Positions 18,482 through 26,795 of a stretch of 64,000 bases of DNA are shown here, one piece after another; position 1 is the first letter of the stretch; each line of letters starts with the position of its first letter. The notes beneath the pieces are model-generated. The model saw only the letters and a list, made by a program, of their open reading frames with translations, ran no database searches and was not told the origin of the DNA. Source of the stretch: an uncultured Eubacteriales bacterium (GTDB lineage: Bacteria > Bacillota > Clostridia > Lachnospirales > Cellulosilyticaceae); NCBI GenBank assembly GCA_900551325.1, contig URVM01000019.1, positions 1-64,000 of the forward strand, given 5' to 3'. The translations under genes were made by a program, and so were the position numbers.

Positions 18482-19744
18482 ATGGTTAATAAACTTTCAG
18501 CATATAAAACTTATTTATTATTTTCAGCTATTACAGCAATGTGTTTTTCACTAGTAGCTACAGTTATGATAGTGTATCACATTGAAACGGTGCATTTAAA
18601 TCCACTTCAGCTTATACTTGTTGGAACTACTTTAGAAGTAGCATGCTTTATATTTGAAATTCCTACAGGAATAGTTGCAGATGTGTACAGTCGTAAACTA
18701 TCTATTGTTATTGGTGTAGTTTTAACAGGAGTGGGATTTATTTTAGAAGGTTCTATTTCTAGTTTCGTTTTCGTACTTGTAGCACAGATTGTATGGGGAT
18801 TAGGTTCTACTTTTATTAGTGGATCTGTTGAAGCTTGGATTGCGGAAGAAGAGAAAGATAAAGATTTGGATAAAATTTATATAAAGGGAGCACAAGCAGG
18901 ACAGATAGGATCGGTTATTGGAATAGTACTAAGCACTGTAATAGCTAATTTATCTGTAAGACTACCTATTATAGTTAGTGGAGTCTTATTTATAATTCTT
19001 GCATTATTTTTATGGTTATATATGCCAGAAAATAATTTTAAATCATCTGCTCCAGAGGATTTAAATACTTTTAAAAAGATGGGATATACCTTTAAATCTG
19101 GTCTTAAATTTATAAAAAATAAACCTATAATTATAATTTTGCTTTCAGTAACTTTATTTTATGGATTATCCAGTGAAGGTTATGATAGACTTTCTAATAT
19201 GCATTTTTTACAAGATACTATGCTTCCTAAACTTGGAAACCTTAAACCAGTGACTTGGTTCGGAATTTTTGGAATTGCAGGAATGATATTGAGTGCTATA
19301 GTAATGCATTTTATGGAAAAGAAGCTTAAGGATGATGATAAGAATAAAAATGGAAAGCTGTTATTATGTATAAATATATTTTATATATCATTTATGTTCA
19401 TATTTGCTATTACAAAAAGATTTAACTTAATGCTAATAGCTTATTTAGCGACAAGTACCTTTAGAACTATAAATGAACCTATATTTAGTGCATGGCTTAA
19501 TGGACATATAGATGACAAGGCCAGATCTACTGTACTTTCTATAAATGGACAAATAAATTCCTTAGGTCAAATTTTAGGTGGACCAATTATAGGAATCATA
19601 GCTACAAATATTTCAGTGAGTATGGGTATAGCATGTACTTCGTTATTAGTAACACCGGTATTAGTGTTATATATTGTTGCTATGATAATGGATAAAAAGG
19701 TGGTTGATAGAGTTGGAGGTATTGATTATGAAGAAAATAATTAA
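18482..19744 (+). CDS. tetA(P): Tetracycline efflux protein TetA(P), MFS family
   Basis: A 420-residue, 12-helix MFS pump that exports tetracycline. The length equals that of C. perfringens TetA(P), and Glu residues at positions 52 and 59 (GTTLEVACFIFEIPTG) coincide with the two glutamates known to be essential there. The MFS loop motif GIVADVYSRK follows. The last 17 nt overlap tetB(P), exactly the overlap described for the C. perfringens operon. Expression depends on the upstream attenuator. Confidence 0.96.
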   Translation: MVNKLSAYKTYLLFSAITAMCFSLVATVMIVYHIETVHLNPLQLILVGTTLEVACFIFEIPTGIVADVYSRKLSIVIGVVLTGVGFILEGSISSFVFVLVAQIVWGLGSTFISGSVEAWIAEEEKDKDLDKIYIKGAQAGQIGSVIGIVLSTVIANLSVRLPIIVSGVLFIILALFLWLYMPENNFKSSAPEDLNTFKKMGYTFKSGLKFIKNKPIIIILLSVTLFYGLSSEGYDRLSNMHFLQDTMLPKLGNLKPVTWFGIFGIAGMILSAIVMHFMEKKLKDDDKNKNGKLLLCINIFYISFMFIFAITKRFNLMLIAYLATSTFRTINEPIFSAWLNGHIDDKARSTVLSINGQINSLGQILGGPIIGIIATNISVSMGIACTSLLVTPVLVLYIVAMIMDKKVVDRVGGIDYEENN

Positions 19745-21686
19745 TATAGGAATCGTAGCACACGTGGATGCAGGAAAAACAACTATAACAGAAAACTTAT
19801 TATATTATAGTGGAGCTATAAAATCAGTTGGAAGAGTTGATTTAGGCAATACACAGACGGATTCTATGGAGCTTGAGCGTAAGAGAGGGATTACCATTAA
19901 ATCATCAACCATATCTTTTAATTGGAATAATGTCAAGGTTAATATTGTTGATACTCCAGGACATGTGGATTTTATTTCGGAAGTTGAACGTTCATTAAGT
20001 GTTTTAGATGGAGCGATACTAGTTATATCAGGAGTAGAGGGTATTCAGTCACAAACAAGAATATTATTTGAGACATTAAAGGAGTTAAACATTCCAACAA
20101 TAATTTTTGTAAATAAGCTAGATAGAATTGGGGCAAATTTCAATAAAGTATTTGAAGATATAAAGAAGAATATGTCCAATAAAGTAGTTAGATTACAAGA
20201 AGTATATGATGTAGGAAGCAAAGCTGTTTATATAAAAAAACTATTTGATACATGCATGATAAATGATGATGCTATTGATGTTTTATCAGACTTAGACGAA
20301 GCATTTTTAGAAAGATATATTGGTGGAATAGAACCTGATAAAGAAGAAATACAAGAAAAGCTTTCATTATATGCAAGTGAAGGAAGTCTATATCCAGTAT
20401 TTTGTGGTGCGGCAGCAATTGGACTTGGAGTTGAAGACTTATTAGATGGAATTTGTAGTTATTTTCCATTTGCAGGTGATGATTGTGAAAGTGATTTATC
20501 TGGAGTAGTATTTAAAATCGAAAGAACAAGTAAAAATGAAAAGAAGGTTTATGTAAGATTATTTGGAGGAAAAATATCTGTAAGAGATAAAATTCAAGTA
20601 CCTAATAAGGAGATAGCAGAAAAAGTAAAGAAAATTAATAGGTTAGAAAATGGGGGAGTTGTTGAAGCACAGAGGATAGAAGCAGGGGATATAGGTATTT
20701 TATATGGACTTACAAGTTTCCAAGTGGGAGATGTTATTGGAATTTCAAATGATAAAATTAAAAATATATCTATAGCTAAACCAGCATTAAAAACAACAAT
20801 TTCTGCAATTGATAAAGAAAAAAATCCAGAGCTATTTAAAGCATTAACATTACTTGCAGAGGAAGATCCACTACTAGAATTAGAGATGAATGACATAGAT
20901 AAAGAAATTTATGTCAACTTATTCGGTGAAGTTCAAATGGAAATACTAAGTTCCATGTTAGATGATTTATATGGAATAAAAGTAGAGTTTTCGAATATTG
21001 AGACTATCTATAAGGAAACACCTAAAGGTTTTGGAGCGTCAATAATGCATATGCAGGAAGACTTAAATCCATTTTGGGCGACAGTAGGCTTAGAAATAGA
21101 ACCAGCAGGGAGAGGCGAAGGTCTTAGGTATATTTCTAATGTTTCAGTAGGGTCATTGCCAAAATCTTTTCAAAATGCAATTGAAGAAGCAGTTATTAAG
21201 ACAAGTAAACAAGGATTATTTGGATGGGAGGTTACAGATGTAAAAGTCACTCTTAGCTGTGGTGAATTTTTTAGTCCAGCCAGCACTCCAGCAGATTTTA
21301 GAAATGTGACACCTATGGTATTCATGGAAGCATTATATAAAGCACAAACTGTTTTATTAGAGCCATTACATGAGTTTGAGTTAAAGATTCCTCAAAATGC
21401 TTTAAGCAAAGCGGTATGGGATTTAGAAACTATGAGGGCAACCTTTGATAATCCTATTGTTATAGGGGATGAATTCTCAATAAAGGGATTAATTCCAGTA
21501 GAAAATTCAAAAGAATATAAAATGAAAATAGCTTCATATACAGAAGGTAGAGGAATGTTTGTGACAAAATTTTATGGGTATAAGGAAGCTTCAGCTGAAT
21601 TTTCAAAAGCACGCAAAAAAACAACGTATGATCCATTGAATAAAAAAGAGTATTTGCTTCATAAACTAAACGCAATTAGAGATTAA
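19728..21686 (+). CDS. tetB(P): Tetracycline ribosomal protection protein TetB(P)
   Basis: A 652-residue translational GTPase of the Tet(M) class that removes tetracycline from ribosomes. GTPase motifs are AHVDAGKTT (G1), RGITIKS (G2), DTPGHVDF (G3) and NKLDR (G4), followed by EF-G-like domains. The start is ATG at 19728, giving MKKIINIGIVAHVDAGK, the exact length of TetB(P) and a 17-nt overlap with tetA(P). An upstream in-frame ATG at 19704 would add eight residues inside tetA(P) and is not preferred. Confidence 0.96.
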   Translation: MKKIINIGIVAHVDAGKTTITENLLYYSGAIKSVGRVDLGNTQTDSMELERKRGITIKSSTISFNWNNVKVNIVDTPGHVDFISEVERSLSVLDGAILVISGVEGIQSQTRILFETLKELNIPTIIFVNKLDRIGANFNKVFEDIKKNMSNKVVRLQEVYDVGSKAVYIKKLFDTCMINDDAIDVLSDLDEAFLERYIGGIEPDKEEIQEKLSLYASEGSLYPVFCGAAAIGLGVEDLLDGICSYFPFAGDDCESDLSGVVFKIERTSKNEKKVYVRLFGGKISVRDKIQVPNKEIAEKVKKINRLENGGVVEAQRIEAGDIGILYGLTSFQVGDVIGISNDKIKNISIAKPALKTTISAIDKEKNPELFKALTLLAEEDPLLELEMNDIDKEIYVNLFGEVQMEILSSMLDDLYGIKVEFSNIETIYKETPKGFGASIMHMQEDLNPFWATVGLEIEPAGRGEGLRYISNVSVGSLPKSFQNAIEEAVIKTSKQGLFGWEVTDVKVTLSCGEFFSPASTPADFRNVTPMVFMEALYKAQTVLLEPLHEFELKIPQNALSKAVWDLETMRATFDNPIVIGDEFSIKGLIPVENSKEYKMKIASYTEGRGMFVTKFYGYKEASAEFSKARKKTTYDPLNKKEYLLHKLNAIRD

Positions 21687-21752
21687 ATTTAAATAGATAA
21701 GTTAAATTTTTATATGTAGGATTTAAATATAAGACATTCAAAGCCTAAAAGT

Positions 21753-21796
21753 AAAGGAAGGGTCGTCTGAAGAAGATGAAGACCCTTCCTTTTTTC
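21753..21796 (+). terminator. Intrinsic terminator after tetB(P)
   Basis: A 12-bp perfect stem, AAAGGAAGGGTC with GACCCTTCCTTT, a 16-nt loop, and a T-run. Confidence 0.9.
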
Positions 21797-21876
21797 ATGT
21801 TACTATGCTTAATTGTAAGTGCTTGAAATTTGTAATATAATGTAAATAAAGTTTTTAATAATAAGGGGACGCACAA

Positions 21877-22410
21877 ATGAAAATCGACTTTAAAATAACA
21901 AAAGATGACTATATAAGCTTCAATTTACATCATTTAGAAAACTCGAAATCACAGAAAAGTACATTTAACATACTTAGATATGCTGTACCCATAGTACTTT
22001 CTATACCAATCTACTTTACAGGAACGGGGATATTTAATCAACCGAATATATATTGGATTATAGTAGCGATAGTTTTTTTAGTCATTTGGATTTTAACATA
22101 TCCTAAGCAATACAAAAAATTAGTAGCTAAAGAAACTGATAAACTCATAAGTTAAGGAGATAATTCATCAATATTTGGAAGTAAGACTTTAGAAATTATT
22201 GATGGGACAATAGTAGTAAAAGGGGATTCTATATCAGAAACAGTATCGTTAGAAAGTATAAAAGATGTAAAAGTTTACGAAGATATGATCCTTATATATA
22301 TAAGTGGATTTGTAGCTCATATAATTCCAAGGAGATATTTAGATAAAGAAATAGAGAAAGAACTTATGAAAGAGCTTAAAAAATGTAAGGCTTTAGAACA
22401 ATTAAAGTAA
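21877..22410 (+). pseudogene. YcxB-like membrane protein gene with an in-frame stop
   Basis: Codons 1-92 encode a conserved-looking N-terminus and two hydrophobic helices (about residues 33-50 and 55-72). A TAA at 22153 interrupts the frame. The same frame continues without shift for 84 more codons to TAA at 22408, with the YcxB-type C-terminal pattern (DMILIYISGFVAHIIPRRYL). The whole gene would be about 177 codons, a normal length for the family. An AAGGAG follows the stop but has no standard start codon after it. The gene is probably inactive, or makes only the membrane half. Confidence 0.75.
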
Positions 22411-22431
22411 AACGTGCTCCTTTGGAGGTGT

Positions 22432-22458
22432 AACGGAGAACCGTACCATAAATAAGTG
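22432..22458. other. Candidate attachment site, right copy (rlmH-like terminus)
   Basis: Reads AAC GGA GAA CCG TAC CAT AAA TAA GTG. The eight codons encode NGEPYHK-stop, the same end as RlmH, with synonymous codons. No rlmH sequence precedes it. This is what remains when an element carrying a foreign rlmH end integrates at rlmH. Confidence 0.65.
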
Positions 22459-22529
22459 ATAGCAAATAAAAGTTAACACTTTTGTAATGGTGTCAGGTGC
22501 ATAATAATTTAGACACAATTATGATGATA

Positions 22530-22960
22530 AAAAGCTACCATACTTACAGACTCATCCCCCCGGACGTGTCTTGCCTGTACGTATGGTAGCTTTAGTTGTG
22601 GTAGTTTGGACTCATGATGAAGAAGGTGTACCTAGATTCTGCTGGGCTTGTACTTATAGAGCTTCAAGGTCATCGCCCTGGCCGTGCCTACAGACCTGCA
22701 TATACTGGTGGGGTCCCTCTCTATGCCAGAGCTGTATCATACAGTTTCACACGAGTTAGTTGCCACAAGCTATGTCAGCGTTTAGAGGTACCTTTTGATT
22801 TCCCGTCTCGCCGTCTAAGTCGTATACCTACTTGGAAGCTTGGTATTGTTTTATTCATCTATGAGATTCTGTTTTTACACCAATAACCTAAGCTACCACA
22901 ACTTTCGGTTATTCGTTTTTAGAAAGAGGCTGTCATACTTACTGGCGGGGGGAAGACCAA
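22530..22960. other. Higher-GC patch with nested inverted repeats, no recognised gene
   Basis: This stretch is visibly richer in G and C than its surroundings. AAAAGCTACCATAC (22530s) is inverted as GTATGGTAGCTTT (about 22579-22591), and AGTTGTGGTAGTTT (near 22596) is inverted as AAGCTACCACAACT (near 22890). CCCCCC near 22556 has a matching GGGGGG near 22950. A 90-codon ORF at 22614-22886 has no family I can name and no good ribosome binding site. It looks like a foreign or decayed fragment. Confidence 0.45.
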
Positions 22961-23092
22961 ATGTTTTACACTCTCTTTCTTCATATAGTGCAAAAGCTAA
23001 CTAGTATTTGTTTTGCCCTATACTCTATTAATACGTGAAAAGACAGGACAAACCGTCACTATTTTTGAATAAATTTTGTTTTTGTTAAAAGT

Positions 23093-24103
23093 TTACAAGG
23101 AACAAGGTGATGGATTGTGCAGTTTGTCATTGAATCGCTCCCACTGATGTTCGCGTTCTAAACGTTCTAGTTGCTCAAGATCAAAGTGATGCTTCTCCAT
23201 ACGGAGGAAGGTATGGAGAGCTTTGGATCTATAGGATGAGGGATATGTAGGAGAAGAATTAGGTATAGGGGAAGTAGATATAGAAGCCCTAGGTGTAGAA
23301 GATATAGATGTAGAAGGTGCAGAGGTAGTAGGGGTAGGTCTAGTAGAAGCAGTAGGCTTAGATGAAAAAGGTGCATATTTGCCCCTTAATATGTCAAAGA
23401 ATTTCTTGGGTTGCAAGATCCACTCCAATACAGCATGCCAAGTACTCCTAGGTGTACGTCCACATAAAAAGTCGGAGTGCTCAACTTGATGAAAGGCTTC
23501 TTTAAGGGTGGATAGAGCATCTTTACCTAGACCTTGAAGCTGAGTCCAAAGCTCGGTTATTTTAGCTTTAAGTCTAGTGGTCAAAGTAGGAATAGGTAGA
23601 CTTGGACATATTTCATGAAAGAGATTTAATATACGCTCATAAGGAATATTAGGTGTAATGTCTATAGATAGAGAATGTGTATTAAGAGCTGGTTTGTATT
23701 CTCTTGAATACCTAAGTGGTAAATGTAGACTTAGAAGAAGTGCATTAACTGCTTGTGTGTTACGCACGTAGTAAGTACGTTTTTTGATACGATCACGGTA
23801 AGACAAATAGAGTTTACCTTGGAAGGGATCTTTGCTTTTTAGATAGGCAGTTTTTGAAGGGTAGGCCATACCGATTTTAGAAAAGGCAGTACGAAATTCA
23901 AAGCGACTAAAACCCAGCTCTTCCGTCCAACTATCACCTGTTTTATAATACACATCTTCACAAGGTTCTAAGAACTTATAGAAAGGCTGATCTTTAGTTT
24001 TTCCAAACCAGTATTCAAGCTGACACATTAAGATACTCGCTGTCACACTTCCTGTTATGGTATTTAATTTTGGACAGTATTTTAATACTTTTTGCAATGA
24101 CAT
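23093..24103 (-). CDS. Putative replication-initiator-like winged-helix protein
   Basis: A 336-residue protein. Residues about 1-110 (SVTASILMCQLEYWF, GDSWTEELGFSRFEFRTAF, YYVRNTQA) resemble the winged-helix N-termini of plasmid and phage replication initiators of Clostridia. The role is assigned by general resemblance only. Residues about 245-300 are a low-complexity Pro/Ser/Thr linker encoded by short DNA repeats, followed by a basic-acidic tail. The ribosome binding site AGGAGGAA lies ahead of ATG at 24103. Repeats with the CCGTCAC motif flank the gene. Confidence 0.6.
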   Translation of the reverse strand: MSLQKVLKYCPKLNTITGSVTASILMCQLEYWFGKTKDQPFYKFLEPCEDVYYKTGDSWTEELGFSRFEFRTAFSKIGMAYPSKTAYLKSKDPFQGKLYLSYRDRIKKRTYYVRNTQAVNALLLSLHLPLRYSREYKPALNTHSLSIDITPNIPYERILNLFHEICPSLPIPTLTTRLKAKITELWTQLQGLGKDALSTLKEAFHQVEHSDFLCGRTPRSTWHAVLEWILQPKKFFDILRGKYAPFSSKPTASTRPTPTTSAPSTSISSTPRASISTSPIPNSSPTYPSSYRSKALHTFLRMEKHHFDLEQLERLEREHQWERFNDKLHNPSPCSL

Positions 24104-24149
24104 ATGCTATTCCTCCTAAATTTAGAATGTTGTGTTACCCACTTACTTA

Positions 24150-24233
24150 GTTAATACGCAGAAGAAGGGACAAAACCGTCACAAAAAATTTAAAAAAATT
24201 TTGTGACGGTTTTTGTTTTTTAGGCGTATTAAT
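24150..24233. repeat. Origin-like hairpin with two inverted CCGTCAC repeats
   Basis: TAATACGC and GGGACAAAACCGTCACAAAA are inverted as TTTTGTGACGGTTTTTG and GCGTATTA around an A/T centre. A third copy of the TAATACG-n-GACAAACCGTCAC motif lies at 23029-23058. It sits upstream of the replication-initiator-like gene, so these could be binding sites for that protein or its promoter control. Confidence 0.5.
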
Positions 24234-24245
24234 AGAGTATAGGTA

Positions 24246-24380
24246 ACCAGTGCTTATACAAAATACATCCAAGAAGGAAAAATCATAGAAGTTACAAGAA
24301 GAAGTTTAGTTTTAATATTTGGTACACCAGCAAAGGCAGGAGCTTTTTTAATAAGGTGTAAGGAGGTAATTAAGAGATAG
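24246..24380 (+). pseudogene. Truncated C-terminal coding remnant
   Basis: An open frame of 44 codons, without a start, begins directly at the inverted-repeat edge and ends at TAG 24378. It reads as protein-like sequence (YIQEGKIIEVTRRSLVLIFG, then TPAKAGAFLIRCKEVIKR). Its 5' part is absent, which suggests disruption by the neighbouring unit. Family unknown. Confidence 0.4.
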
Positions 24381-24556
24381 AACATACCTTCCCCCTTTTT
24401 GCTAATAGCGTAAATGAAGTAGGAACAATTTGCTCTGTATTTCTATATAATTGTTAGAAAAATATGATATAATTAAATAATTAGACACTATGCCCTTTAT
24501 AGAAGATGAGCAAAAGAATTTATGCTATACATTAAGGATAGAAAAAGGAGATAAGG

Positions 24557-26164
24557 ATGGGGAAAAATCATAAAATAAGATTCTACTATATATTTTCATG
24601 TATTAGCATAGTAATTTCAACGGGCTCTATAATCCTTTATCAATTAGCTATCAAAAAGCTTATTGAACAAGTCGAACTTTTCAATGGAGTAAATATAGTA
24701 GAAGCTATATTAGGATTATTATTTTTTATATTTTTACAAATAATTTCACCCTATATTAAATCTATATTACAAGCCCTTTATAGAAATGAATTACTTCATC
24801 ATATTAGGATTCGAATGAGTGTAGGTATATTGAATAAATCCATAGAGGACTTCACAAAAGAGATTAATGCAAAATACATATCGATATTTAATAATGATAT
24901 CAAGATGGTAGTAAAAGATTTTTACATTTCAGGTTTAGAAATTTTTGAGTGCTTTACTTTTATTGTCTTTTCTATAGGAGCGCTATTAACAATAAATAAG
25001 ATATTAGCACTGGTGTTAATAGTTGGAAACTTTTTGATGTTTTTAAACCCTTTGTTTTTTGAAAAGTTTTTTACAAAAGCTAAAGTTGAAATTTCTAAAG
25101 CCCTAAAACAATATAATTTACAGCTAACTGATTTTATGCAGGGGATACCTATTATAAAAACCTATTTAATTGAGCCACGTATGATAGAAAAGATTAAGGA
25201 TACAAGCAAATATGTTAATAGGACTAATTTTAAATACTCAAACCTTTTTGCCGTTGCTAACATAGTAGGGGGAGGAATTACAACATTGAGAGATTTCATC
25301 ATACTTGTTATCGGAATATGGATGATTAGTTCAGGAGATTTAACAATTGGTGCATTGCTTGCAACACTTCAAATTAGTGAAATTATCTCTCATCCAGTTG
25401 TAGCTATATCCTATTACATCAACAATAGAAACTCTATTAAGCCATTAAAAAAGCAAATTGATAAGATGATGAAAACACCTAGACATGAGGGCATACCTTT
25501 GCGCCAGACAATTGAAGATATCACTATTCAAAATTTAACTGTAGAGAGAGAAAATAAGTATCTCATCAAAGATATGAATTATACTTTTAAGAAAGGGATG
25601 AAGTATTTAATAATAGGAGAAAGTGGATGTGGAAAAAGTACGCTGTTACATACCATATATAATACATACAAAATATCTAAAGGAGACATACGTGTAAATA
25701 AAATAAGTTTACATGATTTAAATACACAGGATTATTACTCACAAGTAAAAATGCTTTATCAAGAAAGTTATCTTTTTGAGGATTCAATAAAAAACAATAT
25801 TACTTTAAGTTTAGAATACAATAAAACTTATTTAGACCAAATACTTTCGACACTGCAGCTTCACAACATAACTGATAGTGCAAAGCTTTCAGGAGGCGAA
25901 AAGCAACGAATAGCACTGGCTAGAGCATTAGTCACAGAACCACAAGTTTTGCTTGTAGATGAAATTACTGCTAGCTTAGATTCTAAAATGGCTAAAACTA
26001 TTGAGGAATTACTATTAAATTCATCTATGTTAATAATAAATGTAACACACAAACCATGTTTTGACATGTTGGATAGATATGACGAAATCATCATAATGAG
26101 TAACGGAACTATTAATGCAAGAGGAACATATAAAGATTTGAAAAAAATGGGACATATAGCTTAA
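24557..26164 (+). CDS. ABC half-transporter, fused permease and ATPase
   Basis: A 535-residue exporter-type half-transporter. The N-terminal half has about six membrane helices. The ATPase has Walker A GESGCGKST (about residue 355), signature LSGGEKQRIALARAL and Walker B VLLVDEITASLD. The H-loop appears as NVTHKP. The cargo cannot be read from the sequence. Peptides or drugs are usual for the family. An extended -10 TGATATAAT lies at about 24465-24473. No partner gene is adjacent, so it may form a homodimer. Confidence 0.88.
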   Translation: MGKNHKIRFYYIFSCISIVISTGSIILYQLAIKKLIEQVELFNGVNIVEAILGLLFFIFLQIISPYIKSILQALYRNELLHHIRIRMSVGILNKSIEDFTKEINAKYISIFNNDIKMVVKDFYISGLEIFECFTFIVFSIGALLTINKILALVLIVGNFLMFLNPLFFEKFFTKAKVEISKALKQYNLQLTDFMQGIPIIKTYLIEPRMIEKIKDTSKYVNRTNFKYSNLFAVANIVGGGITTLRDFIILVIGIWMISSGDLTIGALLATLQISEIISHPVVAISYYINNRNSIKPLKKQIDKMMKTPRHEGIPLRQTIEDITIQNLTVERENKYLIKDMNYTFKKGMKYLIIGESGCGKSTLLHTIYNTYKISKGDIRVNKISLHDLNTQDYYSQVKMLYQESYLFEDSIKNNITLSLEYNKTYLDQILSTLQLHNITDSAKLSGGEKQRIALARALVTEPQVLLVDEITASLDSKMAKTIEELLLNSSMLIINVTHKPCFDMLDRYDEIIIMSNGTINARGTYKDLKKMGHIA

Positions 26165-26228
26165 AATGTTGAGTAGCTTATTGGCTTTAATATATGAAAA
26201 ACTTTTCTAAAGGGTTTATTTTTGAGAA

Positions 26229-26242
26229 AATGTTGGTATAAT
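26229..26242 (+). promoter_or_regulatory. Extended -10 promoter of the antitoxin-like RNA
   Basis: AATGTTGGTATAAT contains the extended -10 TGnTATAAT. The same block, with TGCTATAAT, precedes the second RNA copy at 50281-50294. No good -35 box is visible. Confidence 0.7.
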
Positions 26243-26248
26243 ATAAGT

Positions 26249-26391
26249 ATAAAAAGAAATGCCTAGTAGCTGGTAACTACTAAGCATTCCTAAAGTGAGA
26301 CGTTTGTTTTATTTTAGGGCTATTGGAACATAAAATGAATTAAAAGCAAAAATAGACACTATTTCTTGTCGGATGGAGTGTCTTTTTTTGT
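26249..26391 (+). ncRNA. Small RNA, candidate type I antitoxin (copy 1)
   Basis: The transcript would begin near 26249 and end at a terminator (AGACACT...AGTGTCT followed by seven Ts, 26354-26391). A stem-loop AATGC-CT-AGTAG-loop-CTACT-AA-GCATT lies near the 5' end and is conserved in copy 2. Its 3' end is antisense to the last codons of the small minus-strand membrane protein gene (26359-26517), the TxpA/RatA arrangement of type I systems. No ORF of note is present in it. Confidence 0.6.
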
Positions 26392-26517
26392 TTCAAAATT
26401 TAATTTGAATCCTTTTAGACTACCTTCAAGGTTGAATTTATTAATATAAATCCCTTTAAGGACATAAATAATAGTAATAACTAGAATAGCTAACACTATG
26501 ATTATCATTAGTATCAT
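26359..26517 (-). CDS. Small membrane protein, candidate type I toxin
   Basis: A 52-residue protein. Residues 1-20 form a hydrophobic helix (MILMIIIVLAILVITIIYVL), followed by a Lys-rich tail ending in DKK. Such a helix plus charged tail is usual for type I toxins. The ribosome binding site AAAGGGGGTGG lies 8 nt before ATG 26517. A TTG two codons upstream is an alternative start. The mRNA leader of about 110 nt starts from TGTTATACT (26634-26642) and carries a CCACAG/CTGTGG hairpin. The 3' end overlaps the convergent small RNA. Toxicity is inferred. Confidence 0.6.
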   Translation of the reverse strand: MILMIIIVLAILVITIIYVLKGIYINKFNLEGSLKGFKLNFETKKDTPSDKK

Positions 26518-26633
26518 ATCCAATACCACCCCCTTTGCGCTATGATGAATGAATCACCAATAGCCCAAGGAGGATAAAACGCTCAAAACCTCCACAGCCA
26601 TCCATCTGTGGTTAGATTAAATTTTACTTGAAT

Positions 26634-26642
26634 AGTATAACA
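26634..26642 (-). promoter_or_regulatory. Extended -10 promoter of the toxin candidate
   Basis: On the minus strand TGTTATACT fits TGnTATACT. Transcription from here gives a leader of about 110 nt before the start codon. Confidence 0.5.
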
Positions 26643-26795
26643 TAAGCATAGATATGACGATAGGACAAATTGCTAAATTTTTACATATAAAAGTCATAAT
26701 GAGAACTATTAGGGTGATGTTTATGGAAACATGGGACATTATGATAAAATAGATGATATACAAGTAGATAAATTGGAATATGGAAGGATAGAATT

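Larger units (their letters stand above)
23017..24243. mobile_element. Unclassified 1.2 kb unit with 19-bp perfect inverted ends
   Basis: CCTATACTCTATTAATACG at 23017-23035 is perfectly inverted at 24225-24243, and similarity continues inward with a CCGTCAC block on each side. The single gene inside is replication-initiator-like and runs on the minus strand. No transposase is visible. A truncated reading frame begins at the right edge, which supports insertion. No clear target duplication is visible. Confidence 0.5.

Noticed and set aside
19704..19727. Upstream ATG extending TetB(P) by eight residues
   Set aside because: It lies inside tetA(P). The ATG at 19728 gives the known TetB(P) length and the known 17-nt overlap.
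22571..22759. Trp- and Cys-rich 62-codon frame
   Set aside because: It overlaps the 22614 frame, has no ribosome binding site, and its composition looks like an alternative frame of GC-rich DNA.
23167..23376. Leu-rich 69-codon frame on the minus strand
   Set aside because: It is an alternative frame of the Pro/Ser/Thr repeat linker of the gene at 23093-24103.
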